DNA of 64,000 bases from Paraburkholderia xenovorans LB400 (GTDB taxonomy: Bacteria; Pseudomonadota; Gammaproteobacteria; Burkholderiales; Burkholderiaceae): positions 1,860,001 to 1,924,000 of the forward strand of contig NC_007951.1 of assembly GCF_000013645.1 (NCBI RefSeq). The letters run 5' to 3'. Below, piece after piece: positions 1-9,040 of this stretch. The notes beneath the pieces were generated by a model. The model saw nothing but the letters and a program-made list of their open reading frames with translations. It made no database searches and had not been told where the DNA came from. How positions within the stretch are numbered: the stretch's first letter is position 1; each line of letters opens with the position of its first letter. The position numbers and the translations under genes are program-made.

Positions 1-1
1 C

Positions 2-991
2 CAGAACATCACGATCGGCGATGGCGTCACGTCCGCACCCGGGTTGCTCGCGCTCGGCCTCGCCAATCCGGATGCCGCGGCGAGCGCGACGGTCAACGCG
101 TTCGATGCATTGCTGGTTGCCGCGCAGATCGCGCAGCGCAGTCCGGACGGCACCTTGGGCAAGGCCCCGGTGATCAACGTGGCGGCGGGGCTCGCGGGCG
201 TGGCCGGGATTTCGCTGCAGATCGTCAATCCGCCCGTGCTGGCGGTGGGCGAGGGCGGCACGTCGGCCGACGGGACATACCGGACGAACGCGCACACGGC
301 GGTGGTCAACGCGAGTGTGAATCTCTTGCCGCTCAACTTGCCGACGATCACGGTGGGCGGCGCGCCATTGCTCGCGGTGACCCTATCGGCATTGAACACG
401 CCTTTGAACGTCTCGGTGCAGGCCGCCCAGGGTAGCGCGTCCCTGACGTCGGTCGATTGCGAGAGCACCAAGGCGGCCACGAATGCCACGATCAAGGTCG
501 CGCCTGGGATTGCCGCGCTCTGTATTGCCGGCGACGCGTCCTGCAGCAAGCCGGTCAACGTGGTGTCGTTGTCGGCGGTCGTGCTCGGCATCACGGTGCC
601 GGCGGGGACGGTTGCGCTGAACCCGATCAAAGCCAGGCTCGATCCGGGCACGCTGACCCCGCTTGTCTTCAACGGTTCGTCGGGCAGTTTCGACGCCAGC
701 AAAAGTGCGAATTCCAACGCTATCGGCAGCGATGGCGCCGTGCTGACCTCGACGTTGCTCAATAGCCTGTCGGGCGCGCTGGTCGTCAATGCGCTGGGTG
801 TCGATCTAGGTGGCGTCGTGTCACTGATCCTTTCGGGCCTGACAGGCCTCCTCGTGCCGGTTCTCCAACCCGTCTTCAACCTCCTCGACGCAGTCCTCGT
901 CCCCACACTGTCCCTGTTGGGCGTTCAGGTCGGCACCGCCACGGTCCACAACATGTCGCTGACGTGCGGCGTCGCGCAACTGGTCAACTAG
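2..991 (+). CDS. TadG-like pilus-locus protein, 5' end outside the window
   Basis: The frame is open from the first bases of the window, so the true start lies upstream; about 329 codons are visible. A TTG at 44 could serve as a start but has no ribosome-binding site, so I treat the gene as truncated by the window. The visible part is rich in Ala, Val, Leu and Gly, has few charged residues, a CIAGDASC segment around the middle, and a very hydrophobic Leu/Val stretch before the end. This composition resembles the periplasmic part of TadG-like proteins of Burkholderia Flp/Tad pilus loci. The sigma-54 activator starting 10 bp downstream fits such a locus. There is no catalytic motif; the call rests on composition and context only. 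Confidence 0.5.
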   Translation, partial: QNITIGDGVTSAPGLLALGLANPDAAASATVNAFDALLVAAQIAQRSPDGTLGKAPVINVAAGLAGVAGISLQIVNPPVLAVGEGGTSADGTYRTNAHTAVVNASVNLLPLNLPTITVGGAPLLAVTLSALNTPLNVSVQAAQGSASLTSVDCESTKAATNATIKVAPGIAALCIAGDASCSKPVNVVSLSAVVLGITVPAGTVALNPIKARLDPGTLTPLVFNGSSGSFDASKSANSNAIGSDGAVLTSTLLNSLSGALVVNALGVDLGGVVSLILSGLTGLLVPVLQPVFNLLDAVLVPTLSLLGVQVGTATVHNMSLTCGVAQLVN

Positions 992-1001
992 CCTATCCAA
1001 G

Positions 1002-2393
1002 ATGAGAACCACCACCAAAATCGAGGAACTCGATATCTACGTCTGGGAGGGCAAGGCCGACATCGTCGACCGGGTCGCGCGCTGCATGGCGAGCTTCGAC
1101 GTCGAAGTGATCCGTGCTGACGATATCGCGATCTCGCCCGAGCGGACCGCGCTGCGGCCGTCGCTCGCAATCATCAGCGTATCCGTGATCGACAGCGGCG
1201 CGCTGATCCTGCGCGACTGGCAGGCGGCGCACGGCATCCCGGTAGTGTGGGTCGGCGCCGCGCCGCGCGAACACGATCCGGCCACCTATCCGTCCGAGTA
1301 CTCGCATATCCTGCCGCTCGACTTCACCTGCGCCGAATTGCGTGGCATGGTCATGAAGCTCGTGCTGCAAATGCGCGCGCACAGCGCGAAGACGCACGAG
1401 TCCGACGCGATGATCGCCAACTCGGAGTGCATGCAGGCGCTGCTGCACGAAGTCGACACCTTCGCCGATTGCGACACCAGTGTGCTGGTGCATGGCGAAA
1501 CCGGCGTCGGCAAGGAGCGCATCGCGCAACTGCTGCACGAAAAACATAGCCGCTACGGGCAAGGCCCGTTCGTCGCGGTGAACTGCGGCGCGATTCCGGA
1601 CGGGCTGTTCGAGTCGCTGTTCTTCGGTCACTCGAAAGGCTCGTTCACCGGCGCGGTGGTCGCGCACAAAGGCTACTTCGAGCAGGCCGACGGCGGCACG
1701 CTGTTCCTCGACGAAATCGGCGATCTGCCGCTCTATCAGCAGGTCAAGCTGCTGCGCGTGCTCGAAGACAGCGCGGTGACGCGCATTGGTTCGGCGACGC
1801 CGGTGAAGCTCGACTTCCGGCTGGTGGCGGCGACCAACAAACTGCTGCCGCAACTGGTGAAAGACGGCACGTTTCGCGCCGACCTCTACTACCGGCTTGC
1901 CGTGATCGAGTTGAAAATTCCGTCACTGGAAGAGCGGGGCGCCGTCGACAAGATCGCCATCTTCAAGGCGTTCATTGCGCAGATCGTCGGCACCGAGCGT
2001 CTCGCCGCGCTGCCCGACCTGCCGTACTGGCTCGCCGACGCCGTCGCGGACACCTACTTCCCCGGCAACGTGCGCGAACTGCGCAACCTGGCCGAACGCA
2101 TCGGCGTGACCGTGCGCCAGATCGGTGCGTGGGACGCGGCGCGCCTGCAACGCCTGCTCGCGCTCGCGCGCACCAGTCAGCCGGTGCCGGCCGAAAGCGT
2201 CGCCGAGGTGCTGGTGGACCGCAGCAAGTGGGACATGGCCGAACGCAACCGCGTGCTGGCCGCGCTCGACGCAAACGGTTGGCGGCGCCAGGATACCGCG
2301 CTCTACCTGGGCATCAGCCGCAAGGTTCTGTGGGAGAAGATGCGCAAATACCAAATTTTCGACGAAGAGCCCGAAACACGCGAAAGTGAGTAA
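1002..2393 (+). CDS. Sigma-54 dependent transcriptional activator (AAA+ / Fis-type HTH)
   Basis: 463 residues. The N-terminal ~125 residues look receiver-like, but the usual phospho-acceptor Asp strand is not evident (LAIISVSV at that place), so it may not be a classical response regulator. The central AAA+ domain has Walker A GETGVGKE (residues 165-172), the sigma-54 contact loop in the form GSFTGA (213-218) instead of GAFTGA, and Walker B TLFLDE (233-238). A Fis-type helix-turn-helix closes the protein (around [17 protein letters not shown]). It should activate RpoN-dependent promoters, probably those of the adjacent pilus locus. It starts 10 bp after the upstream gene, which suggests co-transcription. 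Family assignment is secure; the target genes are inferred. Confidence 0.93.
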   Translation: MRTTTKIEELDIYVWEGKADIVDRVARCMASFDVEVIRADDIAISPERTALRPSLAIISVSVIDSGALILRDWQAAHGIPVVWVGAAPREHDPATYPSEYSHILPLDFTCAELRGMVMKLVLQMRAHSAKTHESDAMIANSECMQALLHEVDTFADCDTSVLVHGETGVGKERIAQLLHEKHSRYGQGPFVAVNCGAIPDGLFESLFFGHSKGSFTGAVVAHKGYFEQADGGTLFLDEIGDLPLYQQVKLLRVLEDSAVTRIGSATPVKLDFRLVAATNKLLPQLVKDGTFRADLYYRLAVIELKIPSLEERGAVDKIAIFKAFIAQIVGTERLAALPDLPYWLADAVADTYFPGNVRELRNLAERIGVTVRQIGAWDAARLQRLLALARTSQPVPAESVAEVLVDRSKWDMAERNRVLAALDANGWRRQDTALYLGISRKVLWEKMRKYQIFDEEPETRESE

Positions 2394-2440
2394 TAATGAG
2401 ACGGTTGTACTAAAACAAAAACTGTTCAAGCAGGAATTAC

Positions 2441-3169
2441 ATGGACCGAAAGTCGAAACTACGACAGATTGCCTTCGCCGCAGTCATCGCGATCGGGGCA
2501 GCGCAGGGCGTGAATGCGCAGTCTCTGCCGGACAGCAGCGCGGGTGCTGGCGCCGGGGGCGGCGTTGTTTCCCAGCCGGGCGCGACGGTGGCGTTGCCGG
2601 CAACGCCACCGGCAGGACAGGCTCAGACGTCGGCGCTCACGCCCGACGAAGCGAAGCAGTCCGCCGCGGGCAATGTGGCGGAATTGCAGCAGATGATCCA
2701 CGGCTCGGATCTGAGCGAATTGCGCACCACCTATAACGGTAGCTACGGCGCGAGCTTGCTGTTTTACGGCAAGGAGATGACGTACTACGTGGCGCTGTTC
2801 CAGCAGAAAAATTTCTGGCGTGTCATCAAGACCCAGGACGCCGCGCGTGCCGACATGATCTACAAGGATTTCGTGCGTCAGACGGTGCAGCTGTCGGACG
2901 TCGAGATTCGCCGCACGCAGCTCGAGGCGCAGAAAGCGTTTACGGAGCGGATGATCGCGTTGTCGCAAGACCGCGCGAACCGTCTGCAGGCCGATCTGGA
3001 TGTGGCGCGCCAGCAGCAGACCATCGTGGCGAGCCAGCAGCAGCAGACCCGCGCCGAAGCTACGGCGCTCGCTCAGCAGAAGGCTTCCGCGCAAGATCAG
3101 TTGCGTGCCGCGCAGCGTCAGGTGCGTGAACTGCAGCGCCAGCTGGAAAGCGGCTTGCCCTCGCACTGA
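2441..3169 (+). CDS. DUF2968-type secreted coiled-coil protein
   Basis: 242 residues. A signal peptide is clear (basic start MDRKSKLR, hydrophobic core, cleavage near VNAQS). A low-complexity Gly/Ala/Pro linker follows (about 28-65), then a conserved segment including ELRTTYNGSYGASLLFYGKE. The C-terminal ~90 residues are Gln/Ala/Arg-rich with heptad character and predict a coiled coil. This architecture matches the DUF2968 family, known mainly from Burkholderia, whose function is not established. It lies 47 bp after the sigma-54 activator in the same direction, so it may be co-expressed or an activator target. Periplasmic location is inferred from the signal peptide. Confidence 0.8.
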   Translation: MDRKSKLRQIAFAAVIAIGAAQGVNAQSLPDSSAGAGAGGGVVSQPGATVALPATPPAGQAQTSALTPDEAKQSAAGNVAELQQMIHGSDLSELRTTYNGSYGASLLFYGKEMTYYVALFQQKNFWRVIKTQDAARADMIYKDFVRQTVQLSDVEIRRTQLEAQKAFTERMIALSQDRANRLQADLDVARQQQTIVASQQQQTRAEATALAQQKASAQDQLRAAQRQVRELQRQLESGLPSH

Positions 3170-3423
3170 GGGCGGCGGTCTGAAGAACATCGGGTGGGCA
3201 GGGCGGCGCGGAGCAGCAGTACCGGCTGCCTCCCACCTCCCACGCCGGGTGCGCCTGCTCAGAAACGCGTGTCACGCATGGCGCCGCGCGGCCTGGCGAT
3301 TCCCTCAGATGTCTGGCACACACGAGCGCTCGCGCCTCGCCCACCGCATGTGCGGTGGCGCAACCCCAACCCCTCTTCGCGGCATTGTTTCGCCATGTCC
3401 GCGCGAGAGCACTGCGGCAAGTT

Positions 3424-3612
3424 CTAATGCCGCTTCTTTCCCTCCGAAGGCGCTCCCTTTTCTTCCGCATGATGCGGGTCGCCCGTATCCACGGCGATCG
3501 GGTCGCTGGCAGGAAAACTTTCCTCTAGCGCCTCATCGAGCCGGCTGTCTTCCGATTCGGCGGGCGTGGGTGTTTCGGCGCGATGAGTCTCGGGGTGCTT
3601 CTTGCTGGTCAT
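3424..3612 (-). CDS. Small acidic conserved hypothetical protein
   Basis: 62 residues. I start it at the ATG at 3612, because a good ribosome-binding site (CGGAG, 7 bp upstream) precedes this codon; the frame stays open further upstream but that part reads as non-coding. The protein is hydrophilic, Glu/Asp/Lys/His-rich, and carries the segment LDEALEESFPASDP, a motif I know from many short proteobacterial hypothetical proteins. No signal peptide, membrane segment or catalytic motif is visible. It is transcribed divergently from the small gene at 3947. Function unknown. Confidence 0.7.
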   Translation of the reverse strand: MTSKKHPETHRAETPTPAESEDSRLDEALEESFPASDPIAVDTGDPHHAEEKGAPSEGKKRH

Positions 3613-3946
3613 GACGTGCTCCGTTAGAAGAGAGTCGGCAATCCAGCATAGCGCAAAGCGGGCATCGGCGAACATCGGCCGAACGGCTTGAGACCGCGCG
3701 CCATCCGCGCGAGCATCAAAACCGCGAGCCGAAGCGCGAGGCTGGAGCCGACGCGGCTTCATCAGCCAAAACTTAAAACCAATGCGCATCGACTCGTTTT
3801 CCGTGTGTCGATGGAAAGCGGCGCGGAAAAAACAAAATCATTCGCCGACCGCGTGGGCCGGCAGACCGCAACGCATGCCGCGGGCCGGCAGTGTCAGCTC
3901 GGGAGGGGCGCAACCAGAACCTGTGAACAACAAGGCAGCGAATAAC
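3613..3946. other. Divergent intergenic region, 334 bp
   Basis: The region separates two small divergent genes and must hold their promoters. The stretch around 3690-3800 is GC-rich with several open frames, none with a convincing start signal. I see no inverted repeat, terminator or RNA gene. Confidence 0.5.
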
Positions 3947-4174
3947 ATGAACCGGAAAAAAACCGCGTGCGCGCAGCGCCTCAATGCGTCACACGTCGTG
4001 GAAGCAGAACTGGATCATCTGGATTGGGCAACGAAGCAGCCGGCGCAGCGCATGCTGGACGCCGTATATTGGCGCCGCCGCGTGCTGGCGGTTAAATGTA
4101 GATTCGAACTGACGGAACTGCAGGTGATGCGCCTGGAAAAAATCCTGCAGCGGCTCGGCCATTCAGCGGAGTAG
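3947..4174 (+). CDS. Small basic hypothetical protein
   Basis: 75 residues from the ATG at 3947 (MNRKKTACAQ). The Shine-Dalgarno is weak (GGCAG about 12 bp upstream), so the start is uncertain. The protein is rich in Lys, Arg, Leu and Gln, largely helical by composition, with the segment MLDAVYWRRRVLAVKCRFELTE. It carries no signal peptide, cysteine cluster or known motif. It converges on the 3' end of the Hfq paralogue, with 20 bp between the stops. Coding status is supported mainly by frame use and codon composition; function unknown. Confidence 0.5.
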   Translation: MNRKKTACAQRLNASHVVEAELDHLDWATKQPAQRMLDAVYWRRRVLAVKCRFELTELQVMRLEKILQRLGHSAE

Positions 4175-4194
4175 CCGAGCGCTGCTGCGGTGGC

Positions 4195-4755
4195 TCACTC
4201 GGTGCTGCCGCCGTTACCACCGTTACCACCGTTACCACCGTTACCACCGTTACCACCGTTACCACCGTTACCACCGTTACCGCCACTACCACCGTGATTG
4301 CCGCCATGATTGCCACCGTCGCCGCCCGTGCCGAACAGACGCCGGCGGCGCGTCACGACCACCGGGCCGTCCGACGTGCTGCTGCTACGATCTGACGCAG
4401 GCCGGTCCGAAGACGGCGCGCCATACGACTCGCGCGGTTCACGCGGTTCGCGCGGCTCACGATGATCGCGCGGTTCGCGCGAACCGTGCGGCCCACGCGT
4501 GGTGTGCTCGCCATGCGAAGGACGCCCCGCGCGCGGAGCCGGACGCGTGCCGGTGTCGAGCTGGATCGTCGAGATGGCGCGCTTGTAGATGCCTTGCAGG
4601 CCGACAGGCGTGCGCAGCATCACCAGATACTGATCGAACGACTCGATGCACCCCGTCAGGCGGATGCCGTTGACAAGATAGATCTCAACGCGCTTTCGTT
4701 CTTTGCGCGCAGCGTTCATGAAGTCGTTTTGCGGATGCGATTCTGCGGAAGCCAT
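4195..4755 (-). CDS. hfq: Hfq paralogue with long Gly/Asn-rich C-terminal tail (Hfq2 type)
   Basis: 186 residues from the ATG at 4755 (a TTG two codons upstream is possible). Residues ~8-66 are a full Sm/Hfq fold: [12 protein letters not shown], then Sm1 with [22 protein letters not shown] (26-47), then Sm2 YKRAIS (57-62). In Escherichia coli Hfq the Sm2 motif is YKHAIS, so the His is Arg here. The rest is disordered: Arg/Glu/Pro repeats (REP units), a Ser/Asp part, and about eight Gly-Gly-Asn repeats at the end. Length and tail match the second Hfq described in Burkholderia cenocepacia (about 188 residues). It should bind sRNA and mRNA as a hexamer. The gene is monocistronic. Confidence 0.92.
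   Translation of the reverse strand: MASAESHPQNDFMNAARKERKRVEIYLVNGIRLTGCIESFDQYLVMLRTPVGLQGIYKRAISTIQLDTGTRPAPRAGRPSHGEHTTRGPHGSREPRDHREPREPREPRESYGAPSSDRPASDRSSSTSDGPVVVTRRRRLFGTGGDGGNHGGNHGGSGGNGGNGGNGGNGGNGGNGGNGGNGGSTE
4211..4282 (+). repeat. 9-bp tandem repeat inside hfq2 (about eight copies)
   Basis: The unit CCGTTACCA repeats head to tail almost perfectly from 4211, with the last unit changed to CCGTTACCG. The unit is a multiple of three and encodes Asn-Gly-Gly on the minus strand, so copy-number change lengthens or shortens the protein tail without a frameshift. This is a coding minisatellite and a likely variable site between strains. Confidence 0.95.
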
Positions 4756-5107
4756 GGACAATTCAGGTTAGGAAGACGGTTGTTCGCCGCGATTCTACCC
4801 TGTGTGGGGGCGGAACGCGTCGGCGGGCGAACTGCGTCCACTATAACGGCTTGTGGGCGCATAAGCATCTGATAACTATTGACTGTAACGTTGCGTTACG
4901 AATCTGCGGACGAATGCCGCGTTCATCCGCCACTCGCACGCCTTGGCTGCACGGGTGGCGGAAAAAGATGGCGCATCGCCGTGCCTTCGGCGGAATAAAC
5001 CGGCGCCTGCCCGCGTTATATCAGGCATGGCGGCGCTGCATCGTGCGCGTGGCCGACCGGCTTCCCGGCTCGCACAAGGCGTCCGGGCGCTCATGAGGAG
5101 ATTCACC
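4756..5107. other. Divergent intergenic region between hfq2 and the lipoprotein gene, 352 bp
   Basis: The region contains the promoters of hfq2 (minus) and of the lipoprotein/sigma unit (plus). A perfect inverted repeat GTAACG-TTG-CGTTAC lies at 4885-4899 in an AT-richer stretch and could be a regulator site. No RNA gene or terminator is visible. Confidence 0.5.
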
Positions 5108-5245
5108 ATGAAAGTATCCCGCATTCTTTCCGCCGTTTTCGTCGTGCTCGCGCTCGCGGCCGGTACGCTTGCGACGAGTGCCTGCACGACCGATGGCGGC
5201 GCCTCCGGCACGAGCGGCGGCAACAGCAGTGGCGGCGGCTACTGA
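5108..5245 (+). CDS. Small lipoprotein-like peptide upstream of an ECF sigma gene
   Basis: 45 residues. The ATG at 5108 is preceded by GAGGAG at good spacing. MKVSRILSAVFVVLALAAGTLA is a typical signal sequence, followed by TSAC with Cys26 as possible lipidation site (weak at the -3 position). The mature part is only ~20 residues of Thr, Gly, Ser and Asn. It ends 14 bp before the sigma factor GTG start and is probably in the same transcript. Function unknown; small lipoproteins beside ECF units are sometimes envelope-stress markers. Confidence 0.75.
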   Translation: MKVSRILSAVFVVLALAAGTLATSACTTDGGASGTSGGNSSGGGY

Positions 5246-5259
5246 ACGCCACACGCCGG

Positions 5260-5790
5260 GTGAATTTCGAAGCTGAAGTGATTTCGTGGCTCCCGCAGTT
5301 GCGCCGCTACGCGCGCGCACTGACGGGCGACCGCGCCTGGGCCGACGACCTCGTGCAGGATACGGCGGAGCGGGCGTTCGCGCGCTGGGCGGCGTTCCGG
5401 CCGGACAGCAATCTGCGCGCATGGCTGCTGACGATCCTGCGGCATCTCTATATCGACCAGTTGCGCGGCCGCCGCGAGATTGCCGTCGACGACGAAAGCG
5501 CGCCGTGGCGCAACCTCGAAGCGCCTCAGGGCGAAGTGGACGGCCTCGTGCTGCGCGATCTGCAGCGCGCGCTGTATTGTCTGCCGGTCGAACAGCGCGA
5601 AGTGCTGTTGCTGGTCTGCGTGGAGGAATTGTCTTATCAGGAAGCGTCGAGCGCGCTCGGCGTGCCGATCGGCACGGTCATGTCGCGGCTGTCGCGCGCG
5701 CGAGAACACATGCGCGCGTTGCTGACGGAGGGACCGGCCGAGGGGCCGGCGCGTAAAACTACGCCGTTAAAAGTAGTGAGAAATCCGTGA
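5260..5790 (+). CDS. ECF RNA polymerase sigma factor
   Basis: 176 residues from a GTG at 5260. Region 2 is seen in the segment RYARALTGDRAWADDLVQDT and in AWLLTILRHLYIDQLRGRR. Region 4 is seen in LPVEQREVLLLVCVEELSYQ with the helix-turn-helix ALGVPIGTVMSRLSRAR. The length fits the ECF (group 4) family. The stop overlaps the next start (TGATG), so the anti-sigma factor is translationally coupled. It is expected to direct transcription of its own unit and an envelope- or stress-related regulon; the stimulus cannot be read from the sequence. Confidence 0.95.
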   Translation: MNFEAEVISWLPQLRRYARALTGDRAWADDLVQDTAERAFARWAAFRPDSNLRAWLLTILRHLYIDQLRGRREIAVDDESAPWRNLEAPQGEVDGLVLRDLQRALYCLPVEQREVLLLVCVEELSYQEASSALGVPIGTVMSRLSRAREHMRALLTEGPAEGPARKTTPLKVVRNP

Positions 5791-6641
5791 TGAATAGCGA
5801 CGACTACGATTCCAGCTTGCCCGAAGGGCTCGATCTGCGAGCGCTGTCGGCGTTTGTCGACGGCGAATTGCCGGGCGCGGAGCGCGCCGCGATCGAGGGG
5901 CAACTGAAGCTGCATCCGCAGGCCGCCGCGCGCGTGGCTGCATGGCGTGCGCAGAAAGCCGCATTGCGCGCGCTGTGCGGGGCGCCGCCGCGCAGCGAGC
6001 GTGACGCGCGCAACGAACGCCGTGAGGACGATGCCGCCGACGAACCGGCCTTCATCGTGTTGCGCCGCAAGACGCCGTGGTGGCAGCGCGCGGGTGTCGC
6101 GGCCTGCTGGCTGGCGGCGGGCGCGGGGCTCGCGCTCGCGTTGGGGCCGCTCGCGCCGCGCCTGACCGGCGGCGCGTGGGGTGGTCTGGGCGGCCAGCCG
6201 CCGAGCTTCGCCGAGCGCGCGGACATTGCCTACGCGGTGTACACGCCGGAGCGGCGGCATCCGGTGGAAGTGGCCGCGAGCGAAGAAGAGCATCTGATCA
6301 ACTGGCTCTCCAAACGGCTGAATCGGCCGCTCTCGGTTCCTTCGTTGCAGGAATACGGTTACTCGCTGGTGGGCGGGCGGCTTCTGCCGGGCGAAGCGGG
6401 ACCGGCGGCGCAATTCATGTACGAGAACGGCAGCGGCGCGCGCCTCACGCTCTACGTCACCGGCACGTCGCGCGACGAAACCGCGTTCCGCCTGTTCCGT
6501 GAGGGCAACCGGCGCACCTTCTACTGGATCAACGACGGCACGGGCTACGCGCTGTCCGGGCCGATCGCGGAAGGCAAATTGCGCACCATCGCCATCGACG
6601 TGTGCAGCGCGCTCGGCGGCAAACCGGAGTCGTGGCAGTAG
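5790..6641 (+). CDS. Membrane-anchored anti-sigma factor
   Basis: 283 residues from the ATG at 5790, overlapping the sigma stop by one base (a GTG one codon earlier is possible). The N-terminal ~95 residues are cytoplasmic and contain the anti-sigma-like start LRALSAFVDGELPGAERAAIEGQL. One transmembrane helix lies at about 101-121. A periplasmic domain of ~160 residues follows. The HxxxCxxC zinc motif of ZAS anti-sigma factors is absent. It should hold the ECF sigma factor at the membrane and release it on a periplasmic signal. The pairing with the sigma gene makes the assignment firm; the signal is unknown. Confidence 0.87.
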   Translation: MNSDDYDSSLPEGLDLRALSAFVDGELPGAERAAIEGQLKLHPQAAARVAAWRAQKAALRALCGAPPRSERDARNERREDDAADEPAFIVLRRKTPWWQRAGVAACWLAAGAGLALALGPLAPRLTGGAWGGLGGQPPSFAERADIAYAVYTPERRHPVEVAASEEEHLINWLSKRLNRPLSVPSLQEYGYSLVGGRLLPGEAGPAAQFMYENGSGARLTLYVTGTSRDETAFRLFREGNRRTFYWINDGTGYALSGPIAEGKLRTIAIDVCSALGGKPESWQ

Positions 6642-6891
6642 CGGCGGTCGCGGGGCCGGTCGGCTGCCGCGCCGGGTCTGCAACACGCCGTAACGCAAAC
6701 CGTTCGCGCCGCCGCGGCGCATGCGGAATAGCGTCGCGAAGGGCTTCGTTTACTGCTTGCTGGATCGTGTTGTGGCCGCGCACCCATGCGTGTTCACGAC
6801 ACGGTTTCGAGCAAGGCAAACCGACGGTGTCTTCACGGTGCCGACACGTTTTTTGCGGGTCGCAACGCCGGCGCGTCGAGGCAGCAAAATC

Positions 6892-7383
6892 ATGCTCACA
6901 TTTCATCAGTTCGGCAGCCGGCTGTATCGCGGCATAGTCTGGTTGTGTCTGGGCGCTGCGTGCGCGGCGCCGCTCGCGGCGCACGCGGATGACGACGCGC
7001 TGTCAGGCGACGGGTCGACGTGCCGGTTCGTGGCGGGGCAGGCGGAAATCGACGGCGTCATGCAGCAGATCACCGGCCGCGCGTGCCTGCAACCGGACGG
7101 CACGTGGCAGATCGTCGATGACGATGCCGCCGCTCAGGCGCTGGCGGATGGCGCGGCCTACTACTACGATCCGTGGTACTGGGGGCCGGCGGTCGTATTC
7201 GGTGTCGGCGTGTCGTTCGTGTTCATCGACCGCTTTCATCATTTTCATCACATGGATCATGTGCGCTATGTGCGAGGCGTGCGCGGACCGTATGTGGTGG
7301 GCGGCCACGGCGGTTGGCACGGCGCGCCGCCCATGCACGCATGGGGCGGCATGTCGCACGGCGGCGGTGGAATGCGCCGCTAA
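6892..7383 (+). CDS. Secreted protein with aromatic and His/Gly-rich C-terminus
   Basis: 163 residues from the ATG at 6892, behind GAGGC. A signal peptide (FGSRLYRGIVWLCLGAAC... ending AHA) is clear. The mature protein has two Cys (CRF and ACL segments) around a short conserved-looking domain, then a segment YYYDPWYWGPAVVFGVGVSF that could be a hydrophobic beta or membrane segment. A tail rich in His, Gly, Met and Arg (FHHFHHMDHV, then HGGWHGAPPMHAW) follows. The tail suggests metal binding, but this is speculation. It follows the sigma/anti-sigma unit by 250 bp in the same direction and may belong to that regulon. Confidence 0.65.
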   Translation: MLTFHQFGSRLYRGIVWLCLGAACAAPLAAHADDDALSGDGSTCRFVAGQAEIDGVMQQITGRACLQPDGTWQIVDDDAAAQALADGAAYYYDPWYWGPAVVFGVGVSFVFIDRFHHFHHMDHVRYVRGVRGPYVVGGHGGWHGAPPMHAWGGMSHGGGGMRR

Positions 7384-7422
7384 CCCGTTGCCGCCCGCTC
7401 GCGTGGCGGCCAAGGAGAGGCT

Positions 7423-9000
7423 TTGATTCGCAGCTTGCCGCCGAAGGTATCCGCCGCGCAGTTCGAGCGCGCGCTCGCGGCCTGGCGCTCGATTGTCGGT
7501 GAGCCGCAGGTGGTGAGCTCGGCGGACGCGCTCGCCGCGTATCTCGATCCGTTCGCGCCCGGCGAGCGCGAAGCGTTTTCGGCCAGCGCCGCGCTCATGC
7601 CCGGCTCCGTCGACGAGATCCGCGCGATATTGCGGATTGCCAATCAATTTCGCATTCCACTATGGACCGTCTCGACCGGCCGCAACTTCGCCTACGGCGG
7701 CGCGGCGCCGCGCCTCACCGGTTCGGTCGTGCTCGATCTGCACAGGATGAACCGCATTCTCGAAGTGAACGAGACAATGGGCTATGCGCTGGTCGAGCCA
7801 GGCGTCAGTTACTTCGATCTGTACGCGTATCTGCGCGAGAAGGGCTACAGGCTGTGGGTGGATCCGCCCGCGGCCGGTTGGGGCAGTGTGGTCGGCAATA
7901 CGCTCGAGCGCGGCTTCGGCTATACGGACTACGGCGATCACGCGGCGGCGCAGTGCGGCATGGAAGTGGTGCTGGCCAACGGCGACGTGTTGCGCACGGG
8001 CATGGGCGGAATCGAAATCGGCACCGCGTGGCAGCTGTATCAGCCGGGTTACGGACCCTCGTTCGATGCGATGTTCATGCAGTCGAACTACGGCATCGTC
8101 ACCAAGCTGGGCATCTGGCTGATGCCCGCGCCGCCCGCGTATCTGCTTGGCGAAATCCAGTTTCGTCATGAAGCGGATCTCGAAACGATCGTGGAGATTT
8201 TGCGGCCGTTGCGGCTCGATGAAACGATCCGCAATCACGCGGTGATCGAAGGCGGCCTGCGCCGCGCGGCCGGCCTGTCCGCGCGCGCGCAGTGGTATGA
8301 CGGCCCTGGCGCGATGCCCGAAAGCGCGGTGGCCGCGATGCTCGACAAGCTGGATGTGGGCCGCTGGAATCTGCATTTCGCGCTATACGGTACGCCTGAA
8401 TTGATCGACGCGCGCTATGCGCTCGTGCAGCGCGCGTTCGCCCGCGTGCCGCAGGCGCGGCTCTCCGCCAGGCGTTACGCGGGCGATGCGCAGCCCACCG
8501 CGGGCGGCGATCGCAATCTCGCCGGCATTCCGGCAATGACCGCGTTTCGCATGCTCGACTGGCGCGGCGGCGCGGGCGCGCACGTCGACTTCGCGCCGGT
8601 GTGTCCGGCGACCGGGCGCGACGCATTGCGTCAATACACGATGGTCAAAACGCGCGCCGCGGAATACGGCTTCGATTACTACGGCGGTTTTACGGCGGGC
8701 GCGCGGCATCTGCATCACATTTTCGCGGCGATCTTCGACCGCGACGACGCGAACCAGGTCGAGCAGGCCGGCGCGCTGGTGCGTTCGCTGATCAGCGACG
8801 CGCGCGCGGCGGGCTACGGCGAATATCGCACGCATCTCGCATATATGGATTTTGCCGCGGCCCAATACAGCTTCAACGACGGTGCTCTGCTGCGGCTCTC
8901 GGAAACGATCAAGGACGCGCTCGACCCGAACGGCATTCTCGCGCCGGGCAAGCAGGGCATCTGGCCGGCGGCGTGGCGCGACCGGCGAGGCTACACCTGA
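7423..9000 (+). CDS. FAD-linked oxidase of the vanillyl-alcohol oxidase / 4-cresol dehydrogenase family
   Basis: 525 residues from a TTG at 7423, chosen because AAGGAGAGG ends 2 bp before it. The FAD-binding (PCMH-type) domain is seen in the segment TVSTGRNFAYGGAAPRLTGS and in ALVEPGVSYFDLY. The substrate domain follows (YYGGFTAGARHLHHIFAAIF) and the conserved end SETIKDALDPNGILAPGKQGIWP closes the protein. Family members oxidise para-substituted phenols or related alcohols, some with covalent FAD. Whether the flavin is covalent here, and the electron acceptor, cannot be told; no cytochrome subunit gene is adjacent. It is followed by a small secreted protein, possibly its partner. Confidence 0.85.
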   Translation: MIRSLPPKVSAAQFERALAAWRSIVGEPQVVSSADALAAYLDPFAPGEREAFSASAALMPGSVDEIRAILRIANQFRIPLWTVSTGRNFAYGGAAPRLTGSVVLDLHRMNRILEVNETMGYALVEPGVSYFDLYAYLREKGYRLWVDPPAAGWGSVVGNTLERGFGYTDYGDHAAAQCGMEVVLANGDVLRTGMGGIEIGTAWQLYQPGYGPSFDAMFMQSNYGIVTKLGIWLMPAPPAYLLGEIQFRHEADLETIVEILRPLRLDETIRNHAVIEGGLRRAAGLSARAQWYDGPGAMPESAVAAMLDKLDVGRWNLHFALYGTPELIDARYALVQRAFARVPQARLSARRYAGDAQPTAGGDRNLAGIPAMTAFRMLDWRGGAGAHVDFAPVCPATGRDALRQYTMVKTRAAEYGFDYYGGFTAGARHLHHIFAAIFDRDDANQVEQAGALVRSLISDARAAGYGEYRTHLAYMDFAAAQYSFNDGALLRLSETIKDALDPNGILAPGKQGIWPAAWRDRRGYT

Positions 9001-9040
9001 GGCGTGCGCCGCACGCGCTCAATGACGACAGGAGCGATCA

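Noticed and set aside
993..1853. Long minus-strand frame opposite the sigma-54 activator
   Set aside because: Fully antisense to a gene with clear domains; its translation is Arg/His/Asp-rich without motifs, as expected for a shadow frame. The same applies to the long antisense frames opposite fadD/thiolase, fadE and the carboxylase genes.
4201..4300. The 9-bp repeat array as a CRISPR-like array
   Set aside because: Units are contiguous without spacers and in frame with hfq2; it is a coding minisatellite. No CRISPR array was seen in the window.
7390..7410. GCCGCC-N9-GGCGGC hairpin before the FAD oxidase ribosome-binding site
   Set aside because: Short GC-only stem, common by chance at this base composition; no U-run and no evidence of regulation.
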